Positions 15,779 to 21,859 of a stretch of DNA of 22,638 bases are shown piece by piece; positions within the stretch are counted from its first letter, which is position 1, and each line of letters opens with the position of its first letter. A program made the position numbers and the translations under genes. Location of the stretch: assembly GCA_022839625.1 (NCBI GenBank), contig JALHJL010000057.1, positions 1 to 22,638 of the forward strand. Direction: 5' to 3'. The DNA is from Phycisphaerales bacterium. GTDB taxonomy: Bacteria; Planctomycetota; Phycisphaerae; UBA1845; Fen-1342. The notes under the pieces are model-generated. The model did not search any database. It saw nothing but the letters and a program-made list of their open reading frames with translations, and was not told where the DNA came from.

Positions 15779-16849
15779 TTACTTTGCCACAGGTCTGCGC
15801 TTGAGATACGATGCGCGTGCGAATTCCAACTCTCGACGCGAGCCTGACGAGTCGCTGTACTGCCAGAAGGACCAGCCGTTCGTGTTCATCCGTCGCCCGG
15901 TCACGACCTTGCGAGCGGCTTCAGCCGCCCTCGAACAGGTGCTAAAGCGTTCCTCGTTGAATTCAACGGCACCATCCGGGAGCAAGGTCGCCTCGAGCTC
16001 ACGCCCCTTGTACTTGCGGAACAACCGCAACGGCGCGGAGAGCATGCCAGCGCTGATCAATTCAGAGAGCTTGACGTCGAAACTCGCCCGTCGGCCTTCG
16101 CATGCCTTACGCGCGGGGGACGTCGTGGTCTTGACTGGGACGGTGTCCACCGTGGCACGCGGTCGCGGAAGAGCGGCAGGAGGTTCGATTCGGAAGTCCA
16201 GGCGCCCTAGCGACTCAGCCACTTCGCGAGACGTCAGCTTCGGGGCCTTGCGCCGAATGAGACGGATGAGACCTCGGTCCGCGCCGCCGATCATGCTCTG
16301 CAGGGCCTCACGCACGCGGCGATCCACAAACTGCACGCTCCAGAGCACATCGAGGAGGTTTTCCTCCAGATTCGCACGTGAGATCAGGCCCAGACGCTGA
16401 ACCGTGTTGTCGATCGTCGGATCTGTCAGCCGAAAGCGACAAAAGAGCTTTTCGTCCGCGTCGACCGGCGCGGTAGCGTTGTAGAAACGGTACTCGTCGC
16501 CATCGGTCAGCAGGCACCATTCCACGCCCGCCACGATCGCATAGCCGAGAACCTGGGTGACCCACTTTCGATCGGTCAGATCTTCACGTAGCCCTTTCGC
16601 TTCGATAAACAAGCGAGGCTTTCGGAGGAACTTCAGGGCATAGTCGACGGGAGAGTCCTTCGTCGTCGGCCGGAATTCACGGTGTACCTCGTCTGGGTCT
16701 CGAATATCCCAGCCCAGTGCTTCAAGGAGCGGCTCAATCAGAGAGGCCTTTGTGTTCTGCTCGCCGAGCCCCCGGTCGCGAAACTTTCCTATGCGATCAG
16801 CGGCGGTCTGGATCACGGCTCGTAGTTTAGAGTCAAATGGATCGGGCAC
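15779..16849 (-). CDS. PD-(D/E)XK HsdR-N-like protein with C-terminal RAMA-like domain
   Basis: The protein has 356 residues. GTG at 16849 is chosen because GAGAGGAG lies about 5 nt upstream (minus 16862-16855) and the conserved sequence starts at once; the frame upstream to 17074 is noncoding in character. Residues 30-125 match the N-terminal nuclease domain of type I restriction R proteins: Glu39 in EPLLEALGW, Asp69 in PVDYAL and EAK (83-85) in LFIEAKGL. There is no helicase, so it is not a full HsdR. Residues 262-331 (LISAGML...RKYKGRELEATLLPDG...ARKVVTGRRMN..GWSFWQY) are RAMA-like, a module thought to recognise DNA or modified DNA. It is probably co-transcribed with the PLD gene 59 nt downstream. 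A nuclease reading methylation state is inference. Confidence 0.83.
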   Translation of the reverse strand: MPDPFDSKLRAVIQTAADRIGKFRDRGLGEQNTKASLIEPLLEALGWDIRDPDEVHREFRPTTKDSPVDYALKFLRKPRLFIEAKGLREDLTDRKWVTQVLGYAIVAGVEWCLLTDGDEYRFYNATAPVDADEKLFCRFRLTDPTIDNTVQRLGLISRANLEENLLDVLWSVQFVDRRVREALQSMIGGADRGLIRLIRRKAPKLTSREVAESLGRLDFRIEPPAALPRPRATVDTVPVKTTTSPARKACEGRRASFDVKLSELISAGMLSAPLRLFRKYKGRELEATLLPDGAVEFNEERFSTCSRAAEAARKVVTGRRMNTNGWSFWQYSDSSGSRRELEFARASYLKRRPVAK

Positions 16850-16898
16850 ACGCGCTCCTCTCGCTAAGTGCAGGTGCGGCGGGATGTTCCGATTGCGT

Positions 16899-16926
16899 GC
16901 ATTATGCGGCGGACAGCTGAGCGCAA
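16899..16926 (-). promoter_or_regulatory. Promoter of the minus-strand nuclease operon
   Basis: Reading minus, TTGCGC (16926-16921) and TAATGC (16904-16899) are 16 nt apart, with an expected start about 45 nt before GTG 16849. The match is moderate and the position good. Confidence 0.45.
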
Positions 16927-17055
16927 CAAGGTGGCGCGCACGATGACAGGGAAGCGTCACTGGCGCGCCCTCAACCCACCCTCGGAACCAACGATGCTGC
17001 GACGAGCCTGAAGCACTAACCGCTGAAGAGGTTGCGCAAAATCCTGCCTGGGGGC

Positions 17056-17084
17056 TTGACGCCGCCTGTACCAAACATTAACCT
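17056..17084 (+). promoter_or_regulatory. Promoter-like sequence upstream of the XRE gene
   Basis: TTGACG (17056-17061) and TAACCT (17079-17084) are spaced 17 nt. No gene starts soon after it, so it would give a long leader of about 250 nt to the XRE gene or an unannotated small RNA. The box match is good; the role is unclear. Confidence 0.4.
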
Positions 17085-17262
17085 AACAGCATGATCGACT
17101 GAGGGCGTGAGTCGATGCCAGCCAGGAACGCCGGCGGCAGGCCACGGAATCGCCCCCCAGGGATGGGGGCCGCCGGCACCGAATCCCGCGTCCGCGCGCC
17201 GCTGCGCAGTTCACGGGAGTGTACCCATGCTCCGAAATCTGCCTGTACTCCTCCGTGCGCCA

Positions 17263-17298
17263 TTGACGCCGGGACCGACCACTGTAAACTGGACAGTG
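17263..17298 (+). promoter_or_regulatory. XRE-gene promoter with embedded operator
   Basis: TTGACG (17263-17268) and TAAACT (17285-17290) are spaced 16 nt. The inverted repeat CACTGT (17280-17285) and ACAGTG (17293-17298) straddles the -10 box, an ideal place for autorepression. The sequence CACTGTAAACTGGAC (17280-17294) recurs with two changes upstream of the gene at 18536, supporting a shared regulator, presumably the XRE protein. Confidence 0.6.
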
Positions 17299-17341
17299 AA
17301 CACCGGTGGCATCGCCAGCCGCGAGCCCATGGGAGACAGGC

Positions 17342-17704
17342 GTGTCCTCAAAACGAAAAACGTTCGGCGCAATGCTGCGGGAGAAGCGGCTCGCCAAGGG
17401 CTACAGCCTGCGGAAGTTCGCCGGGCTGATCAAGGTCAGCCCGACGTACCTCTCCCAGGTGGAGCAGGACGTTGCCGACCCGCCGACGGCGGAGCGTGCG
17501 CGGAAGATCGCGGAGCTGCTTGGCGAGAATCCCGACGAGATGATCGCGCTCGCCGGACGCCTGCCCGAGGACATCCCCGATCTGATCAGGAACCAGCCAC
17601 AGGAGCTGCCCGACCTGCTGCGGGCGGCCCACGGCCTGACCGCCGAGGATCTGCACCGGCTGCGAGAGCAGGCCCTCAAGATGAAGGGGAAGGAAAAACA
17701 GTAA
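17342..17704 (+). CDS. XRE-family repressor
   Basis: The protein has 120 residues. GTG 17342 has GGGAG (17331-17335) 6 nt upstream. Residues 8-65 (FGAMLREKRLAKGYSLRKFAGLIKVSPTYLSQVEQ...AERARKIAELLG) are a standard Cro/C1-type helix-turn-helix. The C-terminal 55 residues are helical and acidic/basic, as in short XRE proteins that are substrates of ImmA-like proteases. It overlaps the metallopeptidase start by one base. The pair works as in ICEBs1 ImmR/ImmA: the repressor silences the element until the peptidase cleaves it (family knowledge). It probably binds the CACTGT...ACAGTG box in its own promoter and the related box at 18489. Confidence 0.88.
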   Translation: MSSKRKTFGAMLREKRLAKGYSLRKFAGLIKVSPTYLSQVEQDVADPPTAERARKIAELLGENPDEMIALAGRLPEDIPDLIRNQPQELPDLLRAAHGLTAEDLHRLREQALKMKGKEKQ

Positions 17705-18462
17705 TGGCCCGGCGCATCGCACCCGCGCGCGACGACATTCCTTATCTGCCGAAATCGCGAATCGAGCACGAGGCCGCGGCCCTGCTGCGTGAATACGGCG
17801 ACGCGCACCAGCCCGTCATGGCGCCGCCGGTCCCGATCGATGAGATCGTCGAGCTGCAGCTGCAGCTTGTGATCGAATTCAAGGACATGCGTGGGCTGTT
17901 CACGTTCGCTGACGTCCACGGCGCGCTGTGGATGAAGGAGCGCATCGTGGGTGTCGACCAGGGCCTTGATCCGACGCTGCACCCCAATAAGACGGGCCGG
18001 TACCACTACACGCTGGCCCACGAGGCCGGTCACTGGCGACTCCATAAGCCCTACTACATCGAGGACCCGAACCAGGGCGACCTGTTTGGCCCCGGCCTGG
18101 GGAAACCGGCGTACGTGTGCCGCTCCAGCGAGACAAAGAAACCGGTCGAGTGGCAAGCGGATTACTTCGGCGCTTGCTTGCTCATGCCACGCGAGCTGGT
18201 CTTGGCGGATTGGAAGGCCGCGCGCGGCGAGCTGGACCCCGTAATTCTCGACGACCTGAGCACTAACCAGCAGCGCGTGCTGGCCAACGAGCTCCTGCGC
18301 CGCGGCGGCATGGTGATGAACCAGGGAAACATCGATGACGCGTTGCTGGAGTACTTCTGCCGACCGTTCGCGGAGCGATTCGCTGTGTCGCCGATCGCGA
18401 TGCGCATTCGGCTGGAGGAGCTCGGTCTGCTGCTCCGCAAGAAACCCAATACGCTGTTCTGA
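17704..18462 (+). CDS. ImmA/IrrE-type metallopeptidase
   Basis: The protein has 252 residues, starting at ATG 17704 within the TAA of the repressor gene. HYTLAHEAGHWRLH has the zinc motif HEAGH (106-110), and KPVEWQADYFGACLLMP (about 150-166) supplies the third ligand region. This is the M78 family, which cleaves XRE repressors to derepress mobile elements or stress genes. The C-terminal helices (about 190-252) include FAERFAVSPIAMRIRLEELGLL, a typical end. The upstream frame to 17107 is shadow of the XRE gene. Cytoplasmic; its probable substrate is the adjacent repressor. Confidence 0.9.
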   Translation: MARRIAPARDDIPYLPKSRIEHEAAALLREYGDAHQPVMAPPVPIDEIVELQLQLVIEFKDMRGLFTFADVHGALWMKERIVGVDQGLDPTLHPNKTGRYHYTLAHEAGHWRLHKPYYIEDPNQGDLFGPGLGKPAYVCRSSETKKPVEWQADYFGACLLMPRELVLADWKAARGELDPVILDDLSTNQQRVLANELLRRGGMVMNQGNIDDALLEYFCRPFAERFAVSPIAMRIRLEELGLLLRKKPNTLF

Positions 18463-18488
18463 CGCAGCGTCTTCTTGCTCTGGATGTA

Positions 18489-18503
18489 CACTGTTTACTG
18501 GAC
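18489..18503 (+). promoter_or_regulatory. Second copy of the XRE operator-like box
   Basis: CACTGTTTACTGGAC matches 13 of 15 bases of the box at 17280-17294 in the same orientation, 33 nt before ATG 18536. In the first copy the box overlaps the -10 element, and here TTTACT occupies the same place. The right half-site (ACAGTG) is not conserved: GTTAGCAGT follows. This suggests the XRE repressor also controls the 18536 operon. Confidence 0.5.
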
Positions 18504-18535
18504 GTTAGCAGTCTTGCACCCTTGGAGATCAATCA

Positions 18536-19717
18536 ATGGCGAAGCATTTTGACCCGCGGAAGGTGCTCCGGCAGATTGCCAACCCGCTGCTCAAGGAGTT
18601 CTTCGACCGGCGCGGCGAACTCCGCGACGTGGCGTGGGAAGAACTGACGGAAACCAGGATCGAGCCCGTGTTTGAGGCCTGGCAGCAGCTGCCCGAACGG
18701 CCACGCAAGGAGGTGCAGGTCACCCTGCAGGACGTCGTGGAGCTCGCCGACGAGCGCGGGCTCAGCGTGCTGGCCGAGGAGGTCAAGCTGCGCTGCCCGG
18801 ACCGGGAAGCGGAGTTCAACGGCTGGGACGGCCGCGCCGACCGGGCCATGTGGGTTTATCTGCATGTGCCCGAGGCCTTCGAGGAGGCGGCGCTGTTTGC
18901 GCGCGCCGATGCCCTCGCAGCCGGCCGCTACTGGATCAAGCGGAACGGGCTACCCCGGCAGCAGCTCACGGTTTCGAACAGGACCACCAGTGAATTGCAG
19001 GCCGCGCTGACGGGCTTCTACTGGCCGACGCAGATGCGCGGCTGCCACTGCCGGGTCGAGCACTACACGCGGGCAAGCGGCGCGGAGTATTTCTTCGCGT
19101 ACCTGGACGACTACCCTGACAACCACCTGGTGTTCGACGACCAGGGCCAGGTCGAGAAGCGCTCGGACCGCTACGCCTTCGAAAACGTGTTCGTGTTCGC
19201 GCCGGGTGAAGGTGCGCTGGAGCTATTTGCGCGTGGCGGTCGCAAGGTCAACGCTGCGCTTCAGGAGGCGTTCTGCCGGTCGGTGCTGGGCGTCGACGCC
19301 GGAGACACTGACCCGTTGAAGCCCGCCTACCAGCTCGACCACCTGCTCGACGAGAACTTCCCCCTCCAAACGGACCCGGCCGATCGTGTGGCCGACGTGC
19401 GCATCACACGGCTGCGGCTGGAGCCGAAGGCGGCGCCGCTCAGCTACATCGAACTGAAGGCCGACCCGAAGGGGCACCCGAGCGAGATCTTCCGGATGCT
19501 CGCGCACTACTGCAAAACGCAGAACGTGTCCCCCGGGCGCGTGCGCGTGCGCCAGGTCAGCTTCCGCGTGACCTTCATGCATGATGGCGTCGGTCGGCCG
19601 AAGACGCTCAGCTTCAACGTGAGCAGCCCGGATTCCTGCGACCTGAAGAGCAAGACGGACGACATGCGCGCCGTAGGTGACCGCTGCCTCAAGCTGTGGA
19701 GGATCACCGGTGACTGA
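18536..19717 (+). CDS. Unrecognised 393-residue protein of the element
   Basis: I do not recognise this family. ATG 18536 has GGAG (18524-18527) 8 nt upstream. The N-terminus is helical and charged (FDPRKVLRQIANPLLKEFFDRRGELRDVAWEELTETRIEPVFEAWQQLPE). The middle has WVYLHVPEAFEEAALFARADAL and many aromatic residues (HCRVEHYTRASGAEYFFAYLDDYPDNHLVFDD). The C-terminal third (LRLEPKAAPLSYIELKADPKG...KLWRIT) looks like mixed alpha/beta. There is no signal peptide or membrane segment. It is coupled by an 8-base overlap to the next gene and preceded by an XRE-type operator box, so it is probably an early function of the element. Cytoplasmic by default; role unknown. Confidence 0.8.
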   Translation: MAKHFDPRKVLRQIANPLLKEFFDRRGELRDVAWEELTETRIEPVFEAWQQLPERPRKEVQVTLQDVVELADERGLSVLAEEVKLRCPDREAEFNGWDGRADRAMWVYLHVPEAFEEAALFARADALAAGRYWIKRNGLPRQQLTVSNRTTSELQAALTGFYWPTQMRGCHCRVEHYTRASGAEYFFAYLDDYPDNHLVFDDQGQVEKRSDRYAFENVFVFAPGEGALELFARGGRKVNAALQEAFCRSVLGVDAGDTDPLKPAYQLDHLLDENFPLQTDPADRVADVRITRLRLEPKAAPLSYIELKADPKGHPSEIFRMLAHYCKTQNVSPGRVRVRQVSFRVTFMHDGVGRPKTLSFNVSSPDSCDLKSKTDDMRAVGDRCLKLWRITGD

Positions 19718-20693
19718 TGCACTGGAAATCGTCTGGCAGCTCTTCGACAGTCCCAGCCTGCTGCTGGGCCATGATGAGGTGACGCGCTGGCCGCCCCCCG
19801 CGGTCGCGGAGTTGACGCGCCTCGGGTTTCTGCGCGAGGCGGTCAGGGTCGACCACGCGGCGTGCCCGAACTGCCCCGACCGGCACGTCGAGGAAGTGCT
19901 GTGCCGCTCCGGCCCGGACGGCCAGAGCCGCTTCTACATTCCATGCCCCGAGAATCTGCGGGTCGAGATCGCCGCCGACAATCTGCGGCGCTGGATGATT
20001 GATGTGGACGCCGTCGCGCGCCGCCTCGCGTCCGCGATCGCACCGGGTGGGCGCTGCACACAGCGCACCGCGTTACGCCTGTGGCGCCTGGGTGGAGTCG
20101 CGTGGCAAGGTGTGAATCGGGACGTGCTGCTGGCGCGAGGCCTCGACTGGCCGGACAACGGCGAGATCATTCGGCAGATCGGCGGAAACGGGCGGTCGCT
20201 CGTCTTCGTGGCCGGGCCGGCGCCGCCCGCTCACATCTGGCCGGAACTGCCCCCGACGGTCGTGTCGCTGCCCAGCGCGGTGCGACTCCAGGCGGGCGCG
20301 ATCACCGTCGCGCTTGCGGACATCTGCGCGCTGGTGCAGGACGCTGATGCGGCCAACCAGGCGCGCCGGCCCGTGGCGCTGTCGCGGAAGCAGCAGAAGC
20401 GCGAATTCCAGAAGGCGGCGGGCGATGTGCTGAAGTCGAAGCTGGGGGATGACCCGTTCGTCCAGGCATACGACGAGCACGGGAGTTATCGCAAAGCGGC
20501 CGCGGCACTGTCGAAGAAGTTCGGGTTTCCTGTCAGTAAGGACAAGGTGCGCACTGCGGTCAAGCGCCGCGGTGGCGTCGCCGCCGTAATGCGCGCTGCG
20601 GACAGCGAATCTGTCCGTCGCACTGTCGCGTCGCAGCGCCGCGACAGACAGAGGAAATTCGCATCGTCAACCCAACCTCCACAGCTCGAATGA
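19710..20693 (+). CDS. Unrecognised protein with Cys cluster, paired with the preceding gene
   Basis: The protein has 327 residues and no family is recognised. GTG 19710 has GGAGG (19698-19702) 7 nt upstream and overlaps the preceding stop by 8 bases, so the two are translationally coupled. CPNCPDRHVEEVLC...FYIPCPE (about 53-80) gives four Cys and a His that could bind zinc. The middle (100-200) resembles a generic alpha/beta domain. The C-terminus (235-327) is strongly basic: KQQKREFQKAAGDVLKSK, then GSYRKAAAALSKKFGFPVSKDKVRTAVKRRGG, which looks like a helix-turn-helix for DNA contact. A DNA-binding partner of the 393-residue protein is a reasonable guess, not shown. Confidence 0.8.
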   Translation: MTDALEIVWQLFDSPSLLLGHDEVTRWPPPAVAELTRLGFLREAVRVDHAACPNCPDRHVEEVLCRSGPDGQSRFYIPCPENLRVEIAADNLRRWMIDVDAVARRLASAIAPGGRCTQRTALRLWRLGGVAWQGVNRDVLLARGLDWPDNGEIIRQIGGNGRSLVFVAGPAPPAHIWPELPPTVVSLPSAVRLQAGAITVALADICALVQDADAANQARRPVALSRKQQKREFQKAAGDVLKSKLGDDPFVQAYDEHGSYRKAAAALSKKFGFPVSKDKVRTAVKRRGGVAAVMRAADSESVRRTVASQRRDRQRKFASSTQPPQLE

Positions 20694-20890
20694 CTTACGC
20701 GCTCGATCACAGGCTGGCGGGTGTCGCGCGGCGCGGCTGAAACCGCGACACCGGGGCTGGCGGGTGCAGGCCGTGAGGCCATAACCCGGCGGTCACCGAT
20801 GGCACCTGTTCGGCGACTGCGGCGTGTGCCGCAGCACGGGGTCAACGGTTCCACGATCTCCGGGCGGTCGCTTCCGGCCTCGGAGATGCG
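20694..20890. other. Structured intergenic region before the sigma-factor gene
   Basis: Two clean hairpins can form: GGTGTCGCG (20720-20728) with CGCGACACC (20744-20752), and CTGCGGC (20817-20823) with GCCGCAG (20828-20834) around a GTGT loop. GGCTGGCGGGTG occurs twice (20713-20724 and 20755-20766). No T run follows either hairpin. The region may hold terminator or leader structure; no clear promoter was found. Confidence 0.4.
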
Positions 20891-21472
20891 ATGGGACATG
20901 CACCCCGCCCCGAAGCCATCCTCACCGCGTACGTCACCGCCCTCATCCGCGTCAAAGCCCGCCAGCTGGTGCGCGACCACCTGTTCCGGCGCAGTGACGA
21001 AGAGGATCTGCGCCAGGAACTGACGCTCCGCCTGCTGAAGCGGGCGCGGCGCTACAACCCGGCCCGCGCCTCCCTGCACACCTTCGCCGACCGCGTCGTC
21101 GCGTCGCTGGCCGCCACACTGGTGCGCGAGCGCCGTCGGCAGAAGAACGGCGCCCGCCTGGCGTCGATCTCCCTCGAGGTCCTCTGCGATTGCGGCGACG
21201 AGGGCGCCACGCCTCTGCGCGAACTCCTGGAAGCCGCCGATCTCCAGCGGCGCACGGGCGGTTCGACCGAAGACCCCGTGACGCGCGCTGAGCGCGACGA
21301 GGCGCTGCGCGCCGCTATCGCCGGTCTACCACCGGACCTCCGGGAAGTCTGCGTACGACTGATGCGCACGTCCGCCGTGGACGTGGCGCGCGACATGGGG
21401 GTCACGCGGCACCAGGTCCACAAGGCGATCGGAGCGATCCGCACGCACTTCCACGCTGCCGGCCTCAACTGA
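20891..21472 (+). CDS. Sigma-70-family RNA polymerase sigma factor-like protein
   Basis: The protein has 193 residues. ATG 20891 has GGAG (20882-20885) 5 nt upstream. Residues 10-80 resemble region 2: LIRVKARQLVRDHLF, DEEDLRQELTLRLLKRARRYNPARASLHTFADRVVASL. Residues 138-193 form region 4 with a helix-turn-helix (LPPDLREVCVRLMRTSAVDVARDMGVTRHQVHKAIGAIRTHF). The two are separated by a charged linker. This is a small two-domain sigma of the kind carried by planctomycete phages and elements. It presumably directs host polymerase to element promoters. No anti-sigma gene is adjacent. Confidence 0.82.
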   Translation: MGHAPRPEAILTAYVTALIRVKARQLVRDHLFRRSDEEDLRQELTLRLLKRARRYNPARASLHTFADRVVASLAATLVRERRRQKNGARLASISLEVLCDCGDEGATPLRELLEAADLQRRTGGSTEDPVTRAERDEALRAAIAGLPPDLREVCVRLMRTSAVDVARDMGVTRHQVHKAIGAIRTHFHAAGLN

Positions 21473-21491
21473 TTCCCCGAGTTCTCCGACA

Positions 21492-21541
21492 GCCGCATCC
21501 GCCACGGCGTATGTAACGAGCAGACGCCGTGGCGATGCGGC
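21492..21541 (+). promoter_or_regulatory. Long hairpin with conserved 13-nt loop, between sigma gene and 21560
   Basis: GCCGCATC (21492-21499) pairs with GATGCGGC (21534-21541), and GCCACGGCGT (21501-21510) with ACGCCGTGGC (21524-21533), leaving one bulged C. This makes an 18-bp stem capped by ATGTAACGAGCAG (21511-21523). The loop and adjoining stem bases are identical to those at 8419-8439 while the rest of the stem differs but still pairs. It has no T tail, so it is not an ordinary terminator. It ends 18 nt before ATG 21560. Confidence 0.6.
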
Positions 21542-21559
21542 GCAGGAGCGGAGTGGGCC

Positions 21560-21859
21560 ATGACCACCGATGTGTACCGATTCGAATTCGACGACCGCGC
21601 CACCCGGGAGGAGGCGGAGTTGACGCTGCACCTCGCCACGTACGCGGTCGAAGGCCTGTTCGGCGCCGCGCGGGTTCGCATGGATGCCGGGTACCACGTC
21701 GACGAGCCGCGTCACGCCATCACGATTGACGGCACGACCGATGTGGGCGCCGCGCTGGTGCAGGTCTTCACCAGCCTGGCGCTCCGCGAATTCGGCGAAG
21801 AGGCGTTCCGTGTGCGGCGCATGCCGGTCCCGACCGCGGCCGAAGGGAGGGCGGCGTGA
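21560..21859 (+). CDS. Small unknown protein of the element
   Basis: The protein has 99 residues, with GGAG (21550-21553) 6 nt before ATG 21560. It reads MTTDVYRFEFDDRATREEAELTLHLATYAVEGLFGAARVRMDAGYHVDE, then ITIDGTTDVGAALVQVFTSLALREFGEEAFRVRRM. This beta-alpha-beta-like pattern suggests a small ferredoxin-like fold. From memory, such proteins recur in planctomycete phage-like clusters with no assigned role. It overlaps the nuclease gene by GTGA and is preceded by the conserved-loop hairpin. Confidence 0.75.
   Translation: MTTDVYRFEFDDRATREEAELTLHLATYAVEGLFGAARVRMDAGYHVDEPRHAITIDGTTDVGAALVQVFTSLALREFGEEAFRVRRMPVPTAAEGRAA

Larger units (their letters stand above)
16850..17341. other. Divergent intergenic region between the nuclease operon and the XRE gene
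   Basis: These 490 bases hold no convincing gene. They contain a minus promoter for the PD-(D/E)XK operon and two plus promoter-like sequences (17056-17084 and 17263-17290), listed separately. Short open frames at 17107-17429 and on the minus strand are compositionally random and lack ribosome sites. Confidence 0.55.

Noticed and set aside
14547..16849. DISARM system because of a PLD protein near methyltransferases
   Set aside because: No SNF2-like or DUF1998 helicase components are present anywhere in the island.
17107..17703. Upstream extension of the metallopeptidase frame
   Set aside because: It shadows the XRE gene; ATG 17704 coupled to the XRE stop fits the family length.
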